From the NCBI GenBank assembly GCA_022600215.1, contig JAHZKV010000037.1, positions 1 through 5,568 of the forward strand: a DNA stretch of 5,568 bases, in the 5' to 3' direction. Source of the DNA: a bacterium (lineage in GTDB: Bacteria; Chlamydiota; Chlamydiia; Chlamydiales; 2-12-FULL-49-11). Below are positions 1 through 5,545 of this stretch, piece after piece. The notes beneath the pieces are model-generated. The model saw only the letters and a program-made list of their open reading frames with translations. It was not told the origin of the DNA and did no database searches. The number at the start of each line of letters is the position of its first letter. Position 1 is the first letter of the stretch. The position numbers and the translations under genes are program-made.

Positions 1-15
1 CCCTTTGCCAGGGTT

Positions 16-30
16 TGGGACAGAGTCCCA
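16..30 (+). other. Small stem-loop upstream of the first gene
   Basis: TGGGAC (16-21) and GTCCCA (25-30) form a perfect 6-bp stem with a 3-base AGA loop, directly in front of the Shine-Dalgarno site. No T-run follows, so it is not a classical terminator for a gene lying to the left. The bases before it begin with CCCTTTGC (1-8), a word that recurs twice after the first gene (838-845 and 849-856), so this may be the right end of an interspersed intergenic element cut by the window edge. It could also be a 5' UTR hairpin affecting translation; the sequence does not decide. Confidence 0.4.
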
Positions 31-38
31 AGAAGGAG
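31..38 (+). promoter_or_regulatory. Ribosome binding site deciding the start of the VIT1-like gene
   Basis: AGAAGGAG ends six bases before the ATG at 45, a near-ideal Shine-Dalgarno match and spacing. The reading frame is also open from a TTG at 15, but that codon has no such site and lies next to the 16-30 hairpin, so 45 is the better start. Confidence 0.85.
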
Positions 39-44
39 AAAAGG

Positions 45-800
45 ATGTGTAATAAACACTTTACAGAAGATAACGTTGTCGAGCATATGCAAAAGGCGAG
101 GAATAAAGGGAAGCAGGCGTTTTCTGAATTTCATGCTGTAGAGGCTCCTGGACATATCTCTGCAGGCTCAGATAGCGCTGCAGATTCTGCTATCTCCTCT
201 CTTTTGGTCTTTATCATTGCCCATGCCTTGGCTATTCCTATGAACAAAATTTTCATCTTGCTTACTGTGTTGATGACTGGAATATTTTTGTGGAAGGTAG
301 GAAGGAGTATGCACCTTGCGTGGTCGCGCCTGGAGCGTATCAACTCCTTAGTAATGGAAGAAAAATATGAGATAGAAAATAATCGCGAAGAGGAGCGCGA
401 GGAGCTCACCGAGATGTATGCTGCCAAAGGTTTTCGCGAGCCGCTCCTTACCAAAATCATCGACGTGCTGATGGCCGATGATAACAAGCTCCTTGCTGTG
501 ATGCTAGAGGAAGAGCTTGGCGTCCCCATGGATGCTTACGTCCACCCTATCAAACAAGCCCTCGGCGCAGGAGTTGGGGTGATCATCACCGCCCTCTCCA
601 TCCCCTTAGGCCTTGCCATCTCTGAAACTTTTGGTCTCTTTATCACCACCTTTGCCATCACCGGCATCGCCGCCTTCTTCATGGCCAAAATCGAGAAGAT
701 ATCCACCCTAGAATACACCATCAAGAGCCTTGCCATCACCTTCCTTGCCACCTTCACTACCTACTTCTTCACCAAATTCTTGATCCATGAGATCCTTTAG
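45..800 (+). CDS. VIT1/CCC1-family membrane metal (Fe/Mn) transporter-like protein
   Basis: The 251-residue integral membrane protein has the layout of the VIT1/CCC1 family, whose members move Fe2+ or Mn2+ across membranes. Two hydrophobic segments (about residues 46-64 and 67-84) are followed by a charged cytosolic insert (about 95-165), then three more membrane segments (about 172-192, 195-215 and 225-247). The insert carries the recognisable family pattern: an acidic helix EEEREELTEMYAAKGF (115-130) and MLEEELGV (153-160). Glutamates and a methionine in this insert bind metal in characterised VIT1 proteins. The usual D-G-L motif of the first membrane helix is not evident; aspartates at 43 and 47 precede it, so this is a divergent member and the substrate is inferred. 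The ATG at 45 is chosen for its Shine-Dalgarno site. The TAG stop lies inside a hairpin stem. GC skew and codon choice change sharply in mid-gene (see findings). Confidence 0.8.
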   Translation: MCNKHFTEDNVVEHMQKARNKGKQAFSEFHAVEAPGHISAGSDSAADSAISSLLVFIIAHALAIPMNKIFILLTVLMTGIFLWKVGRSMHLAWSRLERINSLVMEEKYEIENNREEEREELTEMYAAKGFREPLLTKIIDVLMADDNKLLAVMLEEELGVPMDAYVHPIKQALGAGVGVIITALSIPLGLAISETFGLFITTFAITGIAAFFMAKIEKISTLEYTIKSLAITFLATFTTYFFTKFLIHEIL

Positions 801-835
801 GGGTTTCACCCCTAAAAACCCCAGCAAAGGGTAAT

Positions 836-856
836 AACCCTTTGCAAACCCTTTGC
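836..856 (+). repeat. Tandem direct repeat AACCCTTTGC x2
   Basis: AACCCTTTGC occurs at 836-845 and again at 847-856, separated by one A (11-base period). Both copies are complementary to the same upstream arm GCAAAGGGT (824-832), which makes two hairpins mutually exclusive. The core CCCTTTGC also occurs at 1-8. Confidence 0.7.
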
Positions 857-880
857 TGATTTTTTGTACCTACAAAAAAT
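847..880 (+). repeat. Gene-end repeat element, copy 1
   Basis: AAACCCTTTGCTGA (846-859), then six Ts, then GTACCTAC and six As. It aligns with the sequence at the right end of the window (5536-5568): AAACC, TTTG, two variable bases plus G, T6, GT...AC, A-run. Both copies directly follow a + strand gene. A shared interspersed element or a shared terminator type would explain the match; two copies are too few to separate these. Confidence 0.5.
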
Positions 881-902
881 ATAAATAGAGTAAAATAGAT
901 GC

Positions 903-1388
903 ATGATAGAACTACTAAAAAATTTTTGTGTACACACTCCAGCTTGGGTATTTCCTTTGCTTACTTACCTACTTTACATAGGAATTAAAGCTACAAGAAC
1001 TAGAATTGTATTGATTCCAAGAATGTTTATCATGCCTGCCATCTTCACCCTTTTGAAGTTTAAAAGCATAAATGGCTATTTTCTATTTTTTCTTATTATT
1101 TCTATGATCATCAGTTTCTATGCTCATAAAAATATTTCCTTTTCCAAAACAAAAGAAAGACTCCAGGTAGAAGTTCCTGGAAGCTATTCTAATCTTGTAA
1201 CCCTTGCTATATTTTTCCCTGCAAAATACTTTTTTGGATATTTGAGCTTTGTAAACCCATCTCTCTATGCTACCTTGCTCCCTATTGATTCCATCATTAG
1301 CGCTGTTTTATCTGGATACTTAGCAGGAAAAGCACTACGATTACTGCATGCTTATCAAAAAAGGTCCTATGAAAAATCTACAATTTAG
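903..1388 (+). CDS. Small multi-spanning membrane protein, DUF6622-like
   Basis: The 161-residue protein has four or five hydrophobic segments (about 13-29, 35-52, 57-74, 96-115 and 125-147) and basic loops (K29, R32, R34, R40 and others). The N-terminal HTPAWVFPLLTYLLYIG (11-27) and the later VPGSYSNLVTLAIFF (91-105) resemble, from memory, the uncharacterised DUF6622 family of small inner-membrane proteins; no biochemical function is known to me. The ATG at 903 has only a weak upstream site (TAGAG at 886-890), so translation may be modest. The gene is much poorer in GC than the VIT1-like gene (about 22-35% per 60-base line in its middle). Its 3' end overlaps the GNAT gene, implying co-transcription and possibly translational coupling. 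The gene call is secure; the family assignment is moderate. Confidence 0.75.
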   Translation: MIELLKNFCVHTPAWVFPLLTYLLYIGIKATRTRIVLIPRMFIMPAIFTLLKFKSINGYFLFFLIISMIISFYAHKNISFSKTKERLQVEVPGSYSNLVTLAIFFPAKYFFGYLSFVNPSLYATLLPIDSIISAVLSGYLAGKALRLLHAYQKRSYEKSTI

Positions 1389-1821
1389 CTTTACTCCTTC
1401 CCTTCCTAAAGAGATGTCTAGCATCATCGAAAAAGGTCACGTAAAAGATGAGCAAGAAAAAGGCGTAGTTTGTAACTTTGAGCCATTTGCTATTATATTA
1501 AAAGATGGTGATATCTTTATTGGCGCCTTGCAAGCCTATACTGCCTATGCAGAGATCTATGTCGATGATATTTGGGTAAAAAAAGAATACCGAGGCAAGG
1601 GATTTGGAAAAAAACTACTGGATGAACTAGAAAAAAAATTCGAAGGGAAAGGTTATAACAATATCAACCTTGTCACCAGCGCCTTTCAGGCAAAAGAGTT
1701 CTACCTTAAATGCGGTTTTGAAATAGAATTTGAAAGAATCAATCAAGCAAACCCAAAATTAAGCAAAACCTTTTTCATCAAGTTCTTCAAAAATGCCTCT
1801 CAATCCAAAGGCATTTTATAA
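1369..1821 (+). CDS. GNAT-family N-acetyltransferase
   Basis: The 150-residue single-domain protein would transfer an acetyl group from acetyl-CoA to an amine; the acceptor cannot be read from the sequence. The acetyl-CoA pyrophosphate loop (motif A) is clear as WVKKEYRGKGFGKKLL (69-84), matching the R/Q-x-x-G-x-G/A pattern at R75-G80. Strand VDDIWV (65-70) precedes it, and the C-terminal FQAKEFYLKCGFE (106-118) is the usual motif B region with the FY-x-K-x-GF signature. The frame is open from an ATG at 1348, but the ATG at 1369 is preferred because AAAAAAGG (1357-1364) lies four bases before it and the family fold needs nothing upstream. With this start the gene overlaps the membrane-protein gene by 20 bases in another frame. 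The stop sits next to a hairpin whose left arm is in the last codons. Confidence 0.87.
   Translation: MKNLQFSFTPSLPKEMSSIIEKGHVKDEQEKGVVCNFEPFAIILKDGDIFIGALQAYTAYAEIYVDDIWVKKEYRGKGFGKKLLDELEKKFEGKGYNNINLVTSAFQAKEFYLKCGFEIEFERINQANPKLSKTFFIKFFKNASQSKGIL
1790..1817. terminator. Bidirectional terminator between converging genes
   Basis: AAAATGCCT (1790-1798) and AGGCATTTT (1809-1817) form a perfect 9-bp stem with a 10-base loop. It lies in the last codons of the GNAT gene and 30 bases beyond the stop of the converging deacetylase gene. The stem gives a T-run on either strand: TTTT rightward and five Ts leftward (As at 1789-1793), so it can serve both transcription units. The function is inferred from position and structure. 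Confidence 0.65.
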
Positions 1822-1846
1822 ATTACTCTTTCCCTTCAAAAGAAAA

Positions 1847-2476
1847 TTAGAATGAAATGGGCAAGAACTCTACATTTTTTAAAAGGAGAAAATCCATCAT
1901 CTCTTCAAAGAGGTGCTGCGTGTGATCAAAATCATGAGCCATCCAAACATCCCCATCTTTTGAAGAGGAGTAAATACTCTCTAGATGCTCACGAAAAAGC
2001 GTTCTATCATTGATAAATTTTTTCTTATAATCTTTTGTGTCTATATCCCACAAAGAATCTATCCCACCATCATCCTTTTTTCCGAAGTCTACCTTAACAA
2101 ACCCTAATCTATGCAGCAAGGTTTGGACATCTAGACTTTTCTCTCCACCTCTATCTCCAAAAGGAAGTCGTATACATTTTATCTTGCGCTCACGATTTGC
2201 AAGCACGTAACACTCCTCTATTAACCTCTCTGTTTCCACAACTTCTTCTATCATCTTCTCCATCGATATTTTAGAAAAATAGGGATGAGTGTAACTATGA
2301 TTGCCTATGCCAAAACCATTTTGTATAGCATAGACAAGCTGATCTTTGCGCGCTTTGATAAACTCTCCACGCACATAAAATAGAGCAAAAATCCCTTTGT
2401 CTAACAAGAAATCTATCTTTTTTCGCAAGTGGATAGAAGGTGCATCATCAATAGTTAAGTAGAGTTTTTTTGACAT
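1847..2476 (-). CDS. Polysaccharide deacetylase (NodB / carbohydrate esterase 4 type), no signal peptide
   Basis: The 209-residue protein is a compact NodB-homology domain that would remove N- or O-acetyl groups from a sugar polymer or amino sugar using a divalent metal. The canonical motifs appear in order: TIDDAPS (8-14; catalytic-base and metal aspartates D10/D11, the family's TFDDGP), HSYTHP (60-65; metal histidines H60 and H64), RLPFGDRGG (103-111; the R-x-P-F/Y-G motif), a tryptophan-containing segment near W143, and MAHDFDH (179-185; the catalytic-histidine motif, H181). All key residues are present, so activity is expected. The N-terminus goes straight into the first strand with no signal peptide or membrane anchor, so a cytosolic location is likely, which is less common for cell-wall deacetylases. 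The ATG shares its A with the stop of the upstream oxygenase (TAATG), with GGAG just before it, indicating translational coupling. Confidence 0.88.
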   Translation of the reverse strand: MSKKLYLTIDDAPSIHLRKKIDFLLDKGIFALFYVRGEFIKARKDQLVYAIQNGFGIGNHSYTHPYFSKISMEKMIEEVVETERLIEECYVLANRERKIKCIRLPFGDRGGEKSLDVQTLLHRLGFVKVDFGKKDDGGIDSLWDIDTKDYKKKFINDRTLFREHLESIYSSSKDGDVWMAHDFDHTQHLFEEMMDFLLLKNVEFLPISF

Positions 2477-3461
2477 TATTGCTCCAAGGATTCTGTGACT
2501 AGATATCTAGCAAAGGAGTTTTTGGACCACTCATTATAGGTAAAAGGCGCTTGGTAACGCGAATCTTTTGCAAGCACAGAAGTAGAGTGAACTTTCAATT
2601 CACCTTCTGGCTCGAAAAACATCACCATAGTGTACCTATCCATCGGCTCGTTTGGCTTATGAACGTAATGCTCTGTTGCAATCATCGCATCATCTGTTAA
2701 CAATTGTGCAAATTCTCCCGCTTGGAAAAGCATCACATCATCACCAGGCAAAAGCACCTTTTGAAAAGGAGCATCTTTTCCAAGACGAGCATACAAACCA
2801 GCTTCTTCAGGCTGCGCAACCCTTTCCCATCTTTATAGTATACAGGGGGGATAAGCCCAGTGAAGAGACCATGATCAAAATGCATACCGCACCATTGAGG
2901 GTTACTCATATCTTTGCTTTTCTTATAATGAAGCATACGGCCAACATGTCTGGTATAAGCGCCTTCCTGTATTAACGAAACTGCCTGCATCAAAAGCCTC
3001 CCTGTATCTCTAATCAAGCTACCCATAGCAAGGTATGGCCCTTTCAAGTCCACCTCTTTTGGCCATTTATTATTCGCATCAAACGGAACAATTGCATAGT
3101 AAGAGGCCTTTACATCATCGACCACCCAAGAGCCATCCTCGCGCTGAAATTTTTCTACCCCACCTGCCTCATAGCCAAGCTGATCTCCAGAAAGTCTATC
3201 AGGAACAAGGCATGCTTTTTGTGCTTCTGGAAGCGCTTCAAATTCTCTTGCTGCCTTGATAAATTGCTCTTTGGTCTCCATAAAATGAGGAATACCACGA
3301 ACTGCTACCACCCCTTTTTCAAGTAATGCTTTTTTTATCGTAAGTATGGTCTTTTCATCACGACTAAATAATTTATCATAAGAAACAACATCTACTTCAA
3401 TTCCACCTTCAGCAAAAAGTGTCCCCATCAAACAACAAACAAAAATAATAAAAACTCTCAT
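2476..3461 (-). pseudogene. Frameshifted 2OG-Fe(II) oxygenase (isopenicillin N synthase-like) with signal peptide
   Basis: Two overlapping frames together encode one oxygenase of about 328 residues. Such enzymes use Fe(II), O2 and 2-oxoglutarate to oxidise a substrate, unknown here. Residues 1-17 form a signal peptide (MR, hydrophobic 3-16, probable cleavage after LFA), suggesting export. The iron site is HFDH (H194-x-D196) in the first frame; the distal histidine TEHYVHKP (H265) and the 2-oxoglutarate-binding R-x-T of DRYTM (R276) are in the second. The frame is lost between about 2819 and 2832. Restoring one base in the run read as GGGAAAGGG on the coding strand gives DGK-R-VAQPEEAGLY and rejoins the halves at normal family length. 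A stop (complement of 2833-2835) in the second frame excludes an earlier break, including the C6 run at 2845-2850. Unrepaired, the first product stops at 2733 and lacks H265 and R276. Start at 3461 by its GGAGG site. Alternatives are a sequencing error or recoding. Confidence 0.85.
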
Positions 3462-3467
3462 TTTCAA

Positions 3468-3472
3468 CCTCC
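3468..3472 (-). promoter_or_regulatory. Ribosome binding site deciding the start of the oxygenase
   Basis: On the - strand GGAGG (CCTCC at 3468-3472) lies six bases before the ATG at 3461. The frame is open further upstream to an ATG at 3500, but that adds 13 residues ahead of the hydrophobic stretch and has no comparable site. The 3461 start gives a compact, well-formed signal peptide. Confidence 0.85.
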
Positions 3473-3544
3473 AAATAAATTTCGAAATATTTAAGCTCAT
3501 TTTGTCCTTTATGGAAAGCTTTTTTTCCGCTACTATAAAGCTCT
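3473..3544. promoter_or_regulatory. Divergent promoter region between the oxygenase and the metal ATPase
   Basis: Both flanking genes must be transcribed outward from this short AT-rich gap. Palindromes visible are ATTTCGAAAT (3479-3488), overlapping AAATATTT (3485-3492), and GGAAA (3513-3517) facing TTTCC (3524-3528) around AAGCTT. For the ATPase, TATAAA (3534-3539) is a good -10 match with TGGAAA (3512-3517) as a weak -35 at 16-base spacing; this would start transcription at or just inside the ATPase start codon. On the opposite strand TATAGT (complement of 3532-3537) overlaps the same site. The palindromes are candidate operators, but none matches a regulator box I can name with confidence. 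Confidence 0.35.
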
Positions 3545-5545
3545 ATGAAGAAAAAAATGGTATCCCCTCACCTGCTAGAAGATTACTTCTCCTCAGGCTT
3601 TGAAGAAACACAAAATCCCTTTATCAAAGAAGACTCAAGGCTCTGGGGGAAGTACTCATCGCTTCTTTACTCCCTCTTTTCTCTTGGTCTTCTCATTGCA
3701 GCTTTTTTTGTTTCCTACTTTTCTCAAAACCTCTCTAACTGCTTTTTGATTATCGTATACTTTTTTGTGGGAACACCTGCACTCATTGATACCGCAAAAG
3801 ATCTTGGAAGGTTAAAGATCAACATCGAAGTGTTGATGACCCTTGCCGCCTTCCTCTCTGTGTTAATTGGAAGTCAGCTAGAAGGCGCCCTCCTTCTTGT
3901 CTTATTTGCCCTCTCCCACTCTTTAGAACACATGGTTACCCAAAAAACCAAAGGAGCCCTATCTTCCCTGCAAAAGCTTGCACCAAGTATGGCTATCGTA
4001 ATCGATGAAAAAGAGGAATCCTACCAAAAATCGGTAAAAGAAATTTACCCTGGAACAAAAATCTTAATCCGAGCAGGAGAAGTGGTGCCTCTTGATGGAA
4101 AAGTACTAGAAGGCTCTTCCTATGTAAACTTATCCCACATCACCGGCGAAAGTGTACCTATTGCAAAAAAAATAGGCGATGAAGTTCAAGCAGGAAGTAT
4201 CAATACCGACGGAACACTCACCGTAGAAGTGATCAAAACTTCTGCAGATTCCACCCTTGCTAAAATTATCAAGCTCATCACCGAAGCAGGGGCTGCAAAA
4301 CCAAAGCTTCAACGCTTTTTAGATCGATTTGGAGATATCTACGCTACCACCATCATCCTTATCTCTATAGCAATCGCCGCTCTTATGCCACTCTTGTTTT
4401 CCATCCCATACCTTGGAGTGGAAGGCGCCATCTACCGCTCCCTTGCTTTTTTAATTGCCGCCTCCCCATGCGCACTGATCATTGGTGCACCAACAGCCTA
4501 CCTCGGAGCCATCTCTGCTTCTGCACGTAAAGGAATTTTACTCAAGGGTGGAGTGATCCTTGATGCCCTTGCTGATTGCACGCGCCTCTTCTTTGATAAA
4601 ACAGGAACACTCACCACCGGAAAGCTCTCTTGTACCTCTGTAGATATCATAGGAGATACCCTCGATGAAAAAACCCTTCTGCAAATTACAGCAGGACTAG
4701 AAAATGGCGCGCACCACCCCATCGCAGAAGCTATCTTACGCTTTGCTAAAGAACAAAAAGCCAAGCATCATGAAGTAAAAGAAATTAAAGTGATACCCGG
4801 CTGCGGCGTGGAAGGTTTTGTTACTCTCAAAGATAAACAAGAAAAAGCTTTTGTAGGATCTCCCGATTATATCCTTGAAAAAACCCCTCAAGAACTAAAA
4901 AAACAAGTGGAAGAAAGGATATCGCGTGATGGGCACGTTGTTGCCTGCACCCTTGTAAATGATAGTATTGCCATCTTCCATTTTGAAGATGAAGTACGAC
5001 AAGACGGAAAAGAAATCTTACAAAACCTTACCAAACATATCGAAATAGAGATGCTCACCGGCGATCATAAAGACAATGCCAAAAATGTTGCCGATCAACT
5101 AGGCATCTCCTCCTTCCATAGCGATGTCACCCCCGATGGAAAGCTCGATATTGTGAAAAAAGCTAGCGAAAAAGAACATATCATCATGGTAGGAGATGGG
5201 ATCAACGACGCCCCCGCCCTAACCTTTGCCTATGTAGGAATTGCAATGGGAGGAGTAGGAAGTCATACGGCAGTAGAAGCATCTGATGCCGTCCTTCTCA
5301 ATGACGATATCAGCACCATCGGATGGCTCTTGCGCCATGCAAAACGTACCCACAAAATCGTCAAACAAAACATAGCCTTTGCCCTTGCCGCCATCGCTGT
5401 CAATGCCATATTATCCCTTGCTGGAATCTTCCCCCTCTTCATCGCCGTAATCATGCATGAAGGGAGCACCGTCCTTGTGGGCCTAAACTCCCTCCGCCTT
5501 CTTAGGGGCGGCGCTCAAAGATCAAAATCCTTAAGAAACCTTTGA
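3545..5545 (+). CDS. P1B-type heavy-metal ATPase (P1B-4 subgroup; Co/Fe/Zn-type exporter)
   Basis: The 666-residue inner-membrane pump would use ATP to export a transition metal. Core motifs are intact: TGES in the actuator domain (200-203), SPC in the metal-binding membrane helix (308-310), the phosphorylated D351 in DKTGTLT, the HP nucleotide-binding pair (391-392), TGDHK (505-509) and GDGINDAP (550-557). Eight membrane segments are visible: four before the actuator (about 38-60, 64-83, 92-111 and 112-126), two around SPC (265-290 and 297-322) and two C-terminal (609-627 and 629-653). SPC instead of CPC, HEGST (638-642) in the last helix, and no N-terminal CxxC domain are the marks of P1B-4 pumps, reported to move Co2+, Fe2+ or Zn2+; the metal cannot be chosen from sequence. 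Such genes are often labelled zntA or cadA. The start is uncertain between 3545 and 3557, both with weak ribosome sites. The last ten or so residues run into the 3' repeat. Confidence 0.94.
   Translation: MKKKMVSPHLLEDYFSSGFEETQNPFIKEDSRLWGKYSSLLYSLFSLGLLIAAFFVSYFSQNLSNCFLIIVYFFVGTPALIDTAKDLGRLKINIEVLMTLAAFLSVLIGSQLEGALLLVLFALSHSLEHMVTQKTKGALSSLQKLAPSMAIVIDEKEESYQKSVKEIYPGTKILIRAGEVVPLDGKVLEGSSYVNLSHITGESVPIAKKIGDEVQAGSINTDGTLTVEVIKTSADSTLAKIIKLITEAGAAKPKLQRFLDRFGDIYATTIILISIAIAALMPLLFSIPYLGVEGAIYRSLAFLIAASPCALIIGAPTAYLGAISASARKGILLKGGVILDALADCTRLFFDKTGTLTTGKLSCTSVDIIGDTLDEKTLLQITAGLENGAHHPIAEAILRFAKEQKAKHHEVKEIKVIPGCGVEGFVTLKDKQEKAFVGSPDYILEKTPQELKKQVEERISRDGHVVACTLVNDSIAIFHFEDEVRQDGKEILQNLTKHIEIEMLTGDHKDNAKNVADQLGISSFHSDVTPDGKLDIVKKASEKEHIIMVGDGINDAPALTFAYVGIAMGGVGSHTAVEASDAVLLNDDISTIGWLLRHAKRTHKIVKQNIAFALAAIAVNAILSLAGIFPLFIAVIMHEGSTVLVGLNSLRLLRGGAQRSKSLRNL

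Larger units (their letters stand above)
796..880 (+). terminator. Compound stem-loop region / likely terminator after the VIT1-like gene
   Basis: Three successive structures fill most of the gap before the next gene. (a) TTTAGGGG (796-803) pairs with CCCCTAAA (809-816), an 8-bp stem with a 5-base loop that contains the TAG stop. (b) CAGCAAAGGG (822-831) pairs over 10 bp with CCCTTTGCTG (849-858) and is followed by A and six Ts (860-865), which looks like a Rho-independent terminator; its inner 8 bases can instead pair with CCCTTTGC at 838-845. (c) ATTTTTTGTA (859-868) and TACAAAAAAT (871-880) form a perfect 10+2+10 inverted repeat. Termination is inferred from structure. The last structure could also terminate transcription arriving on the other strand. 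The remaining 22 bases before the next start codon are AT-rich, and I see no convincing -35/-10 pair in them. Confidence 0.6.

Noticed and set aside
859..886. A dif-like recombination site at the AT-rich inverted repeat near the skew change
   Set aside because: Size and symmetry are superficially similar, but the conserved XerC/XerD half-site words are not present and the arms are plain T6/A6 runs.
1348..1368. ATG at 1348 as start of the acetyltransferase
   Set aside because: It has no ribosome binding site at a usable distance (AGGAAA is about 17 bases away), whereas the ATG at 1369 follows AAAAAAGG closely.
2733..2800. The C-terminal stretch of the first oxygenase frame as a real protein end
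   Set aside because: After the frame break the residues (about 2733-2820) have no family likeness, while the other frame over the same bases carries clear oxygenase sequence, so this tail is out-of-frame translation.
2820..2850. Programmed -1 frameshifting or polymerase slippage in the oxygenase
   Set aside because: The direction (-1) is right, but the frame-0 codons here are GGG AAA GGG, which is not an X-XXY-YYZ slippery heptamer, and the runs are only three bases long. The longer C6 run lies upstream of a stop in the second frame and so cannot be the site. Not excluded outright, but unsupported.
2652..2975. A + strand coding frame across the oxygenase gene
   Set aside because: It lies opposite the well-supported oxygenase, has no ribosome binding site or recognisable domain, and is explained as the shadow of the - strand gene. 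Similar opposite-strand frames over the VIT1-like gene (131-757) and the ATPase (4130-5469) were left out for the same reason.
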